Source of the DNA: Caldisericota bacterium
GTDB taxonomy: Bacteria; Caldisericota; Caldisericia; Cryosericales; Cryosericaceae
DNA length: 11,643 nucleotides
NCBI GenBank assembly: GCA_026390285.1
Contig: JAPLGH010000093.1
Span: forward strand, 1-11,643
Reading direction: 5' to 3'
Shown: positions 1 to 7,485 of the stretch, in pieces
Position numbering within the stretch: position 1 is the first letter of the stretch
Layout of the letters: every line of letters begins with the position of its first letter
The notes under the pieces: model-generated
Told to the model about the DNA's origin: nothing
Database searches by the model: none
The model's input: only the letters and a program-made list of their open reading frames with translations
Program-made: the position numbers and the translations under genes

Positions 1-321
1 GAGCACGTCAAGGATGACACTATCACACGCGAATGGAATGCCGGCCGTGCGCAGGACATCTTGTGCACCAGTGCTCATCGTCAGAGCAAAGACTGACCGG
101 GGGCGCACGAGAGTGAACAGAAGTGCCGCCGCCCGTCCAACCAGTTTGTCGCCCCAGTCCAGAGGACCGTGGCCGACGACCCGTTCTTCTTCCACTGCCA
201 ACACTAGCACGCCTATCCCTCTCCCCGTCAGGTGGTACACGAGTATTCCGTCGTGAGTCGCACAGAGGGTCGCATCCGCTGCTCTGATCGTCCTCTGGAT
301 AAGTTGTTCGCTTTCCGTCAT
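1..321 (-). CDS. DUF1893 family protein, 3' end beyond the window
   Basis: The frame is open from an ATG at 321 to the window edge, giving 107 codons with no stop. The product has an early G-R-G-I-G segment followed by WGDKLVGRAAALLF, a run of hydrophobic strands, and TAGIPFACDSVILDVL. This matches my memory of DUF1893 proteins (deaminase-like fold, e.g. the Thermotoga protein TM1506), which carry a DKxVGKAAALL helix, then a G-I-x-x-x-x-D turn, then a C-terminal CPME motif. The CPME part would lie off the left edge. Start choice is supported by an AGGGG-type SD just upstream (complement of 323-328). The function of the family is not established; it is predicted to be cytosolic. It is transcribed leftward, away from everything else in the window. 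The family call is from recognition of the pattern, not a search. Confidence 0.8.
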   Translation of the reverse strand, partial: MTESEQLIQRTIRAADATLCATHDGILVYHLTGRGIGVLVLAVEEERVVGHGPLDWGDKLVGRAAALLFTLVRPRSVFALTMSTGAQDVLRTAGIPFACDSVILDVL

Positions 322-336
322 GAGCCCCTCGTTTCG

Positions 337-365
337 CCGCCTCGTGGGCGGTAGTGCCCATTGTA
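337..365 (-). promoter_or_regulatory. -10 element and leader hairpin of the DUF1893 gene
   Basis: On the minus strand TACAAT (360-365) is a good -10 hexamer about 40 bp from the start codon. The -35 region has no good match. Between it and the SD lies a short perfect hairpin, CCGCC-CACGA-GGCGG (337-351), which would sit at the very 5' end of the transcript. This placement is inferred. Confidence 0.4.
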
Positions 366-393
366 TGCGAAATCATTCAGTTGCATAGACCCC

Positions 394-475
394 GCATCAA
401 CTCATCCAAGATAGACCTGAAATGGCGCATCAACTCATCGAAAATGCACGTGAAATGTTTCCATCAACTCATGAG
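394..475. repeat. Three direct repeats, 33-34 bp period
   Basis: CATCAACTCAT occurs at 395, 428 and 462, a period of 33 then 34 bp. The first two units also share TGAAATG at 418 and 451, so they match over most of their length. The third unit is cut short after CATCAACTCATG. On the minus strand each unit reads GATGAGTTGATG, and the array lies 30-110 bp upstream of the -10 of the DUF1893 gene. An operator array or a decayed minisatellite are both possible. Confidence 0.7.
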
Positions 476-787
476 AATTCGGAGGACAAGAATGATAGAA
501 GCGGGCTGGACTTTCGGGCTTCAGGACACAATCTCGGGGGTTTCGATGCAAACCCCTGTACGTCAATGTCTCATCCCAGCAAGCAAGCTTTTCCCCGCGC
601 GGATACACGACTCCAGTCCTGCAGACCATATCAGGATCAGACCCAATGCTGCCACCAGATCCGTCCACCCAGAATCGACTCTCGAGCGCCCCGCGACATT
701 GGCGATCGGAATCGTATCTTGACTCTCGAGAACGGATAGTACTAACACCCAAGGCAAGCCTAACCTAGCGATCATGTCCCCGATGCA

Positions 788-961
788 ACGTGTCCGATCT
801 TCCCCGTCAGATACTGGAGCACCTGAGCTGACTCAACCACTGCAGCACGTGGCATCAGATGTCCTGCACGGTCTCCGAATCCCGTGCTTTCGAGCGCACG
901 TGATGCCACTGCACGGTCTTCAATGATGTCGCCGCAGCGGTTCAAGGCCCCTATCTCCACC
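788..961. repeat. Diverged ~175 bp repeat, copy 1
   Basis: This segment aligns with 1187-1362. The best-conserved block is ATGTCGCCGCAGCGGTTCAA at 926-945, and similarity continues leftward through the CCGTGCTTTCGAGC region. On the minus strand both copies keep the same frame and share the peptides GALNR-x-GDI, AS, LT and H-x-x-SGT, so the ancestor may have been coding. Confidence 0.55.
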
Positions 962-1186
962 ACGCGCATCAATACTGCGTTTCCAGTTCCACCTTCGAAC
1001 CCCACCGACTCCTTTCGCCCTGTCTCGACACTAGACAGCCTTCCAGACTCGCCAATCTCCAGACAAGCAATCTCAGCCCAGACCAAGCCGCAGGCATGGG
1101 TCATTTGGCCCTGCATCCTATGCCACACATCCGCTTCTGCCAAGAACGAGTGTTCCAATCTCATCCAACAGATTGCGTTCCGGACG

Positions 1187-1362
1187 TAAGGTGAGCAATC
1201 CTCACTGTTAGGCACTCGAGTCCGCTGACGGGTTCAAGCCGTGCAACATCCAGAATCACGCCCCGTTCAAAGTGTTCGCGTCCTGTGCCTTCGGGCAATT
1301 TCGATGCGTCCGAACGTCGTTTCGGAATGTCGCCACGGCGGTTCAAGGCCCCATCTTCACTG
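1187..1362. repeat. Diverged ~175 bp repeat, copy 2
   Basis: Partner of 788-961. It shares the block ATGTCGCCACGGCGGTTCAA (1327-1346), followed by GGCCCCATCTTCAC, and weaker similarity over the rest of the unit. Minus-strand translation gives EDGALNRRGDI and, further on, LTVRIAHLTSGT, matching EIGALNRCGDI and LTGKIGHVASGT of copy 1. The spacing between copies is about 400 bp. Confidence 0.55.
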
Positions 1363-1454
1363 CATGTCCACTGTCCCCTTGTCGCTTTCAGCATAGATGC
1401 GTGGAGAAGACTGCATCACGTGCACTCAACCGCCCATGCCAATAACGATGGAAA

Positions 1455-1483
1455 TTGACATGGTTCTACGTTTGTGATACATT
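1455..1483 (+). promoter_or_regulatory. Sigma70-type promoter of the TPM-like/pspA operon
   Basis: TTGACA (1455-1460), a 17 bp spacer, and TACATT (1478-1483) form a near-consensus housekeeping promoter. Transcription would begin about 30 bp before the GGAGGT SD (1507-1512) of the next gene. No sigma54 element (GGC-N-GC) of the classical enterobacterial psp type is seen here. Confidence 0.75.
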
Positions 1484-1520
1484 CAATTTAGTATCTATTC
1501 CTGAACGGAGGTAGGAAGCA

Positions 1521-2642
1521 ATGGGTAGAGGCGGCGGCTCCGGTGGCAGAAGTAGCGGCGGCTCCGGTGGCGGGAGCAGGAGCAGTGGCGGGCGCAGCGG
1601 CGGCTCCTTCGGCGGCAGGCGCAGCGGCGATTCCTTCGGCGGCGGAGGGAGCGGCGGCTCCTTCGGCGGGCCCTTCGGCGGCTCCTTCGGCAGCAGGCGT
1701 AGCGGCGATTCCTTCGGCGGCTCCTTCGGCGGCTTCTTCGGCGGCGCCCCTACAGGTCCATCTCTCGGCAACAGCAGGCCAAGCGGGGTTCCTTTTGGCG
1801 GCGGACGCAGCTATGGAGGCGGTCGTTCAAGGGGACGCGGCTGCCTTACCCTGATTGTCGTTCTGATTGTCATCGGGATTGTTATCGCTGCGATTACCAC
1901 ATCCCATTCAGGCTCTGTTCTGAACAACTCCGGCGGAACTACGGAGATTACGAAATCTACGGTAGCACGCAAAGCGCTACCGCGGGGTTCTGTCAATGAA
2001 ACCGGCTACTATGCCGACCAGCTGGGATGGATTGACAACCAGACCCAGCTTCTCCCCGGTCTGAAGCACTTCTATCAGAAGACCGGCGTACAGCCCTACT
2101 TGTATATTACTGATACGATTAACGGTTCGCACTCTCCCACGACCAGCGACCTTGATGAAGCTGCAAAGAGTCTGTATGACAAGTTGTTTACCGATGAAGC
2201 CCATATGCTTCTCGTATTCTTCGAGTATGACAACAGCTACATGGACAGGTATGTCTGTGGCACACAGGCCAAAACCGTTATTGACAACGAGGCCGCGAAT
2301 ATTCTGCTCGATTATGTCGATCGGTACTACTACGACAGCAATTTGTCAGAAGGAGCCTTCTTCAGCAAAGCCTTCAGCGATGCGGCGGATCGCATCATGG
2401 AGGTAACAAGATCGCCCTGGATCATTGTGTTCGTCATTCTGGGCGTCGTTGTTCTGATGGTCATACTGTTCGCTTGGTGGAGACGTGCGACAGACCAGAA
2501 GAATCTGGAGGCGAAACAGACGGAGGAAATGCTCAAGACGCCGCTGGAGAAATTCGGAGATACCGAGGCGGAAGAACTCACGAAGAAATACGAAGACACG
2601 GCTGGGAAGCCGGAAGACACCACCGGGAAACCGGATCACTAA
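1521..2642 (+). CDS. Gly/Ser-rich two-TM protein with TPM-like extracytoplasmic domain
   Basis: The 373-residue product has four parts. Residues 2-106 are almost entirely Gly, Ser, Arg and Phe, built from repeats such as GGSFGG. A first membrane segment lies at about 108-126 (CLTLIVVLIVIGIVIAA). A globular domain at about 160-295 starts with VNETGYYADQLGWI and includes QPYLYITD and HMLLVFFEYDN, the pattern of a TPM-like domain. A second membrane segment at 300-320 is followed by an acidic, coiled tail containing EKFGDTEAEEL. If both segments span, the domain is outside the membrane and both tails are cytoplasmic. I recall close relatives in Clostridia directly upstream of PspA genes. GGAGGT 8 bp upstream supports the start. 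The gap to pspA is 19 bp. Its role is inferred to be sensing or anchoring in envelope stress; no catalytic activity is claimed. Confidence 0.9.
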   Translation: MGRGGGSGGRSSGGSGGGSRSSGGRSGGSFGGRRSGDSFGGGGSGGSFGGPFGGSFGSRRSGDSFGGSFGGFFGGAPTGPSLGNSRPSGVPFGGGRSYGGGRSRGRGCLTLIVVLIVIGIVIAAITTSHSGSVLNNSGGTTEITKSTVARKALPRGSVNETGYYADQLGWIDNQTQLLPGLKHFYQKTGVQPYLYITDTINGSHSPTTSDLDEAAKSLYDKLFTDEAHMLLVFFEYDNSYMDRYVCGTQAKTVIDNEAANILLDYVDRYYYDSNLSEGAFFSKAFSDAADRIMEVTRSPWIIVFVILGVVVLMVILFAWWRRATDQKNLEAKQTEEMLKTPLEKFGDTEAEELTKKYEDTAGKPEDTTGKPDH

Positions 2643-2661
2643 AACCTGAGGAGGCAAGACA

Positions 2662-3342
2662 ATGGCTAGTATTCTGGATAGGTTCAACGACATCATCAAG
2701 GCAAACGTCAACGCGCTGGTAGACAAGATGGAAGATCCGTCCAAGATGATCGACCAGTATTTGCGTGAGATGATGGACCAATTGGCCGAGGTAAAGCGCA
2801 GTACTGCCGGGGTCATGGCCCAAGAGACGAGTACGAAGCGTCTGGTGGATGACAACCAGGCAGAGGTCGCCAAGTATGCGGACTTTGCCAAGAGAGCTCT
2901 GGTGGCTGGAAACGAAGACGACGCTCGTACATTCATCGCCAAGAAACAGGAGCTTGAAAACGCCGGAGCGGGTCTTGTGACAGCCTATGCGGCGGCCCAT
3001 GAGAACGCAGTGAGGATGCGTCAGATGCACGATAAGCTCGCATCAGACATTGAAGCCCTGGAATCCCGCCGTGAGATGATCAATGCCAAAGTCTCCGTGG
3101 CAAGAACACAGGAAACTCTCAATGAAGCCACTGCGGCCGTAGGGTCAAGCGAAGGTGCGATGAACGCCTTTAGCCGCATGGAAGACAAGGCAAACAAGAT
3201 GCTGGACACGGCGAACGCGATGGCTGAGCTAGACACCAAGCCGGTTGACACGGCAGAAGCCTTGGAAACAAAGTACGCCGCGAAGGGCACCGCTTCGGTA
3301 GATGAGGAACTGAACAAGATGAGGGTTGAACTGGGACTGTAG
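2662..3342 (+). CDS. pspA: PspA/IM30 family membrane-stress protein
   Basis: The 226-residue product opens with an amphipathic helix (ASILDRFNDIIKANVNALVD), then DPSKMIDQYLREM, the hallmark of PspA/Vipp1. It continues as long Ala/Glu/Lys-rich coiled-coil helices to about residue 190 and a short C-terminal helix (VDEELNKMRVELGL). The length is normal for the family. PspA/IM30 proteins are ESCRT-III-like; they bind the inner face of the cytoplasmic membrane and polymerise to stabilise it under stress. AGGAGG lies 7 bp before the ATG, and the gene follows the TPM-like gene by 19 bp, so the two are an operon under the promoter at 1455 and end at the terminator at 3458. No PspB/C/F partner is present in the window, so regulation probably differs from the enterobacterial system. 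Confidence 0.95.
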   Translation: MASILDRFNDIIKANVNALVDKMEDPSKMIDQYLREMMDQLAEVKRSTAGVMAQETSTKRLVDDNQAEVAKYADFAKRALVAGNEDDARTFIAKKQELENAGAGLVTAYAAAHENAVRMRQMHDKLASDIEALESRREMINAKVSVARTQETLNEATAAVGSSEGAMNAFSRMEDKANKMLDTANAMAELDTKPVDTAEALETKYAAKGTASVDEELNKMRVELGL

Positions 3343-3443
3343 GCACCTTCCCCAAAGAGAAAATGGTTTGTTGCGGAGACCGATTGACAGTGCACGCCTA
3401 AGCACGGATTTGCGCTTGTCCTGGCTCTGGAACTTCACATAGA

Positions 3444-4004
3444 CTATTGCGCGTTGGCCCGCAGGGCAGGCAGTTTATCTATTACTGCCGACCCTGCGGG
3501 TTTTGTCTTGTCACAATTCGAACTCTCGGTGCTTCCGCCACTATCTTCCTCCGGCGAGAAACACCGCGTTTGCTTTGCTATCCAAGCCGATTTCAGAGAC
3601 AGACAAGGCTGCTCCGCGCTTGCCGGACTCTGCAGCAGCTCGCGAATACGGGCCTCCGGTTCATCACCAAGCTTCATCCCATGGAGAAGGACTCGAAAGT
3701 AGACCTGCTCCCCATAGGAGCATCGCAAGACAGTTCTGACCCCAGCATTCAATCGCTGCGCCGCCATGCCTTCGACGACTGTCATTTCCGCGAGCGGAAC
3801 GGGCCATTGATAGGCGTCGTTGTCCCGAGCCGTGAGGTCGGATTTGAGCCTTGGACCTGAGACGTCTCCGGTGACGACTCCATCGCGGGCTACCAGTACA
3901 ACAACCGTCTCACCGACCGTCCAGTCCAGAAAACGATTCTTTGAGCTGCCCCAGGCTCCGCCGGCTCGGGCTTTGCGCCAACTGTCAAGCGTGACTACTC
4001 TCAC
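3444..4004 (-). CDS. EVE/PUA-like domain protein with an unusual C-terminal tail
   Basis: A GTG start at 4004 is fixed by GGAGGGGG five to six bp upstream, 36 bp after the stop of the lipoprotein gene, so the two are probably cotranscribed. Residues 1-125 look like a real compact domain: an early Trp, WGSSKNRF, then W-T-V-G-E-T-V-V-V-L-V, DGVVTGDVSGP, YQWPVPL, and a closing YFRVLLHGMKLGDE helix. This order (Trp, VGD-like turn, beta strand, G-x-V, then a W-P strand) resembles EVE/PUA-like nucleic-acid binding domains, but I am not certain. Residues 127-186 are low in structure and rich in Ser, Pro and Ala; residues 169-183 are encoded by the opposing terminator. The tail may be read-on sequence after loss of the native stop. 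Confidence 0.75.
   Translation of the reverse strand: MRVVTLDSWRKARAGGAWGSSKNRFLDWTVGETVVVLVARDGVVTGDVSGPRLKSDLTARDNDAYQWPVPLAEMTVVEGMAAQRLNAGVRTVLRCSYGEQVYFRVLLHGMKLGDEPEARIRELLQSPASAEQPCLSLKSAWIAKQTRCFSPEEDSGGSTESSNCDKTKPAGSAVIDKLPALRANAQ
3458..3506 (+). terminator. Rho-independent terminator of the pspA operon
   Basis: The arms CCCGCAGGGCAGGCAGT (3458-3474) and ACTGCCGACCCTGCGGG (3484-3500) pair over 17 positions with two mismatches around a 9-nt loop, followed by TTTTGT on the plus strand. The minus-strand side has no T run, so it serves the rightward pspA transcript. It lies 115 bp past the pspA stop and inside the 3' end of the convergent gene. Confidence 0.85.
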
Positions 4005-4040
4005 CGTTCCCCCTCCCGCCAGTCCTAGAGAAGAATGGTG

Positions 4041-7000
4041 TCATGGATTGTGCTGGGCCGGAATGGCCTCCAATACCTTCGTGAGAGTATCGTTTATTGT
4101 CTTGAGAGAGCTACCAATTGGTCCTGGGCCCCCGTCATCGTTACACTCCAGTCCGCCACAGAATCTGGAGGGATTCTTGGTGTTGCCTGACCACACCCTC
4201 TCATTTGGGAAGATGTTGCCGATATCATCGATCAGATGCACGCTTGGCTCACCTGCGTTGTAGCAGGCGAACTGATAGACTCCACCACCACCGCAATCTT
4301 CGCCAAAGGCTGGCCAAACGAGAAGTACACTGTTTCCGCACGCTGCAGTCGGGTAGATTGCGTGTTTCCCTCCGGAAGCCTGGAGTTTGAGAGCGTTGTT
4401 CTGAAATTCCAGGGTTGCACGCATCACGTCGTCGTCCGTCTTACCGGATTCATAGTGCAGTGTCTTTCCCTTGTTCTCAGTTGAACCGGTGGCATTCCAT
4501 ACTGCTGAATGGCTTGTTGACTCGCTTCCATGTGCAGAAGTGTAGACATACTTCAATTCAAGATTCCGGTCGTCAATGACCTTCCAGGCCATGATCACCT
4601 TCTCGACGTCCCCATTGTGAGACTTGATGCCCCAGATGGCACCGGCAAAGGGAAGTTCTGAACCATATCTTCCATAGTCTCTGCTCCAGGTAATGGCATA
4701 GATGAACAGGACATATCTCTCGTTTGACTTGGTCGTGTAGGGGGTAATCCTCACGAAATTGACGACCTTGTCTGTGTCCCGATGGTTCAACCACTCTTCC
4801 ATGTTGTCGAGCTCAAAGTACGGGTTGGCCTGGATCATGGCTTCTTCCTCCCAGGCTTGGTTGATCCCGTCCTCATCTACATCGTACTTCTTGTCCACAA
4901 ACATGGAGGAATTGCTTTGGATCTTTCTTCCTCCATCTGAGAAGGTGAGATTCGGTTGGTAGACATTCATTGTAAAGGTCTTGTTTGTCAAGGATTTGGA
5001 GGCAGGATCTGTCACTTCGAGGGTGACTCTATAGGCTCCCGGGTTGATAAATACCCATCCAAAGGAACTCTTGTCGCTGAGGATGTCTGAGCCCATCTTC
5101 CATGCGTAGGTGAGACCTGCCTCCGGAAGGTCTGTGTCCACACGGCTGCAAGCGAAGTTCACTTCAAGTGCAGAGGTTCCCTCGAGTGGAGAGGCGTTTG
5201 TGGAGAACTCCGGGTATCTTGCGCTGATGGCAACTTCTCCTTGCCAGGACTGAGTCTTGTCGCCGTTCGTCACGGTAGCCTTTGCCGTGTAGTTTCCCAG
5301 CTTGTACGTGTGCAGCACGTTCGTTGTGCTGCCCTTCTTGCCATCCCCGAAATCCCATGTAACATTCCCGAATTCGCTGGGATTATCGGTCTTGAATTCG
5401 AGCCTGTACGTCAGGCCATCTGCGACGTAGTACTCCGGCGTAGCCACGAGTCTGATGTCGGGGGATTTGAGCACTGCGATCTGTTGAGACTTGCTCAGAG
5501 CATCCAGGGAGTTCCCGTATTTCACGAAGACGGTCACATTGTAGCTGCCATCCTTCGCGAAGCGGTGGACGATTCCATTGCCAGTTCCCGTTGTGCCGTC
5601 CCCGAAATCCCACGCATACGAGATGTCATTCGATCCGAATTCGGCTGGCACATTCTTGACCGTACAGGTAAATGTCGCGTCCGTGGCTGCAGAGTAGACC
5701 TTGTCTGGACTACAGTCTATGGAAAAGTCGGGTATCCAGTTGAACGGAAGCTTCGACGGCTCATAGCACACGAGGTACCAGCCTGCATCGACACCCCCCT
5801 TTTCACTCCGCATGGCAACAATCAATGGTTGAGAGGAGAGGACCTGGGCTTCGTAGCCCGTGAATTCGGTATAGTTGAGGAAAGAGCCTGTGTCGTAACT
5901 CCACTGGTAGATCCCATCGCCATGATCTCGTAGACCGCCCGACTCGCACAGCCAGACAATGGCATCGTTTGTGAAGTATGGACCTCTCCCAAAGAATGGC
6001 TCCTCCGGCCGTTTCTTGGTCCACAAGGCGTTGCCGGCAGTGTCGCTTCGGAATATGGAATCCCCCTTCCTGGAGAAGGCATAGCCTCCGAAGCTCCCGA
6101 GAATCTCCGAACCAGCCTCCTCAGCAACGACCTGCCCGGAAGTGTCCACGACGTACGCATATTTTCCGCCGTTGAAGAAGTAGGAGGTGTCCGTCAAGGA
6201 AGAGGTGTTCCCTATGACTTGGAGCCGATCTCCCCCGTTAGTCTTCTGCCCCGGCCCATTGGAGGCTGCTACGATGTCGTAGACCTCGGAACGTGTGAGC
6301 ACAATCTCAGAGACGACTCTGTTCTGCGAGAAGTCATAGACGACAAGCTTGTCTCTATCGGTGGAGAAGAACAGGTTCTTCTGCGGATCCCAGGCGAAGA
6401 TTCCACCCCCAAGGTACTTGCTGGGTACGTGTCCCAAGACCTTGCCTGTTTCCAAGTTGTAGATCGCCGGATCCCCCACCGGTTTGGTAGAATCAAGAGA
6501 CTCGTCTTCAATGATACAGTCAGGGTAAAGGAGCTTGTATATGAAGTCATCATCCGATATGTGCAGGTCCCTTTTCTTCAGCGTCCTCTTGTCGATCACG
6601 TAGTCGGATGCGTTTCGAACCTCGACATACAAGAAGTCGCCAATGTTCATCACCCATTGAGGAGCTCCCGTTGGAATCGTCTGCACGAAGGCAAACTGCT
6701 TCTTCAGATCGTAGACACTGATTCCATCTTTGACCCAGACAAAGACGTACCTTTCACCAATGTCAGTCTCATAGATTCTGCCAGAGATCTTTGCGTCTCC
6801 AATGAGGGTTCCATTCTGAGTGTTGAGAGCGTATACATACGTTCCCTCAGTGGAAGTACCTATGTCATGTGAAACAGAACCGACTCCCGTACTACCGTCA
6901 ACGGTTAGGTCTTCGACGTATCCCTTGGAAATCTTGAGGGGTCCCCAAGTGACTGCTGTGCCAAAGGGCACCGAAGTGGTCTGAGTCTGATTGCCCAGAG

Positions 7001-7106
7001 TCTTCCTCTTGCAGGAGGTTAGAACAACTACTGCAAGAGATGCCAGCACAAGGATGGCTGCTCCTCTCAAGAACATGGTTCTCTTGCCCAAACACACTGT
7101 ACTCAT
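4041..7106 (-). CDS. Large lipoprotein with propeller-like half, three PKD domains and unknown C-terminal domain
   Basis: Numbering here is for the 1022-residue form begun at the in-frame GTG at 7109. I start the gene at the ATG at 7106, which overlaps the upstream TGA as TGATG and makes 1021 residues. A further ATG at 7076 (MFLRGAAILVLAS) is possible. A lipoprotein signal peptide ends at LTSC, lipid Cys33. Residues 50-455 have repeated YVYALNTQNG, KLVVYDF and YVVDTSGQVV strands, as in a beta-propeller. PKD domains at about 462-545, 551-628 and 632-716 carry SYAWDFGDG, VTWDFGDG and TYAWKMG; the third is degenerate. DVDEDGINQAWEE at 743-755 looks like a calcium-binding type-3 loop. The rest, with five cysteines (924, 939, 949, 984, 989), HNGDVEKV and GGKHAIYP, faintly recalls Vps62-like domains. 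Predicted to be anchored on the outer face of the envelope; substrate unknown. Confidence 0.92.
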   Translation of the reverse strand: MSTVCLGKRTMFLRGAAILVLASLAVVVLTSCKRKTLGNQTQTTSVPFGTAVTWGPLKISKGYVEDLTVDGSTGVGSVSHDIGTSTEGTYVYALNTQNGTLIGDAKISGRIYETDIGERYVFVWVKDGISVYDLKKQFAFVQTIPTGAPQWVMNIGDFLYVEVRNASDYVIDKRTLKKRDLHISDDDFIYKLLYPDCIIEDESLDSTKPVGDPAIYNLETGKVLGHVPSKYLGGGIFAWDPQKNLFFSTDRDKLVVYDFSQNRVVSEIVLTRSEVYDIVAASNGPGQKTNGGDRLQVIGNTSSLTDTSYFFNGGKYAYVVDTSGQVVAEEAGSEILGSFGGYAFSRKGDSIFRSDTAGNALWTKKRPEEPFFGRGPYFTNDAIVWLCESGGLRDHGDGIYQWSYDTGSFLNYTEFTGYEAQVLSSQPLIVAMRSEKGGVDAGWYLVCYEPSKLPFNWIPDFSIDCSPDKVYSAATDATFTCTVKNVPAEFGSNDISYAWDFGDGTTGTGNGIVHRFAKDGSYNVTVFVKYGNSLDALSKSQQIAVLKSPDIRLVATPEYYVADGLTYRLEFKTDNPSEFGNVTWDFGDGKKGSTTNVLHTYKLGNYTAKATVTNGDKTQSWQGEVAISARYPEFSTNASPLEGTSALEVNFACSRVDTDLPEAGLTYAWKMGSDILSDKSSFGWVFINPGAYRVTLEVTDPASKSLTNKTFTMNVYQPNLTFSDGGRKIQSNSSMFVDKKYDVDEDGINQAWEEEAMIQANPYFELDNMEEWLNHRDTDKVVNFVRITPYTTKSNERYVLFIYAITWSRDYGRYGSELPFAGAIWGIKSHNGDVEKVIMAWKVIDDRNLELKYVYTSAHGSESTSHSAVWNATGSTENKGKTLHYESGKTDDDVMRATLEFQNNALKLQASGGKHAIYPTAACGNSVLLVWPAFGEDCGGGGVYQFACYNAGEPSVHLIDDIGNIFPNERVWSGNTKNPSRFCGGLECNDDGGPGPIGSSLKTINDTLTKVLEAIPAQHNP

Positions 7107-7459
7107 CACTCCCTCTCAGAATCGTCCCTTAACAAATAGTCCATAGAATAGGAGAATTTACAATCAACCCGCCAGAACGTTCTCCGTTTCGACGAGACGA
7201 TGCCCACTCCAAAAACAGTGACCCGGACCTCATCACCAACCTTCTGCCATGGCCCAATCTGGGCCCAAGCAACTCCGTGCAACCTAGGCGTTGCGCGAGC
7301 ACGGTGACCGGCGCCCTAATCCGTTCTGGCAAACCGAATCCTGAGCAAAACGTCTTCTAGAGCATCAACCAGCACGCTTTCAGGCCTCCACGAGGAGTGT
7401 TCACCAGTTTGGAAGTTGAACCCCGGCAGGCTGACGCGTCCCTCATTGAAAAGGGGGAA
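7106..7459 (-). pseudogene. Amber-interrupted frame coupled to the lipoprotein gene
   Basis: One minus frame reads VFPLFNEGRVSLPGFNFQ and on to VDALEDVLLRIRFARTD, meets TAG (7316-7318), and continues in the same frame for 69 codons: GVAWAQIGPWQKVGDEVRV, TVFGVGIVSSKRRTFWRVD, ending in DDSERE. Its TGA overlaps the lipoprotein start as TGATG, a usual sign of translational coupling. The segment after the TAG has the strand-like composition of an OB/S1-type barrel. No ATG starts either half well; a TTG at about 7279 is the only start option for the second half. I read it as one gene with a nonsense codon and a lost 5' end, next to the AT-rich gene at 7486. A short functional ORF from the TTG is the alternative. 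I recognise no family. Confidence 0.45.
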
Positions 7460-7485
7460 GACAGAACGCGAGGAAAGGAGAAGAC

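Larger units (their letters stand above)
480..1450. other. Gene-poor stretch with decayed repeats
   Basis: Nearly one kilobase has open frames on both strands, but none shows a recognisable protein, consistent codon bias, or a start with supporting context beyond chance. The best candidate is a 77-codon plus frame at 492-722 with GGAGG at 481, rejected below. The minus frames at 772-1215 and 1161-1394 contain matching peptide fragments that come from the duplicated segment described separately. GACTCTCGAG is repeated exactly at 677-686 and 721-730. I read this as intergenic or degraded sequence. Confidence 0.5.

Noticed and set aside
394..475. CRISPR array
   Set aside because: Only three units, no unique spacers of 30 bp or more between repeats, and no cas genes.
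492..722. 77-codon plus frame with GGAGG six to seven bases upstream
   Set aside because: The product is low in hydrophobic pattern, rich in Arg/Pro/Ser, matches no family I know, and sits in repeat-bearing, decayed DNA. One SD match in a kilobase is expected by chance.
563..775. Minus frame of 70 codons with a hydrophobic stretch
   Set aside because: No SD, no recognised family, and it overlaps other equally open frames.
1225..1242. tRNA T-arm-like sequence (GGGTTCAAGCC)
   Set aside because: Only four base pairs form and no acceptor, D or anticodon arms can be built around it.
1466..1771. Proline-rich minus ORF
   Set aside because: It is the complement of the Gly/Ser-rich coding repeats of the TPM-like gene.
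3454..3860. Plus frames opposite the EVE-like gene
   Set aside because: The minus frame has a strong SD, operon spacing and a domain-like sequence; the plus frames are rich in Arg/Ser/Pro without a pattern.
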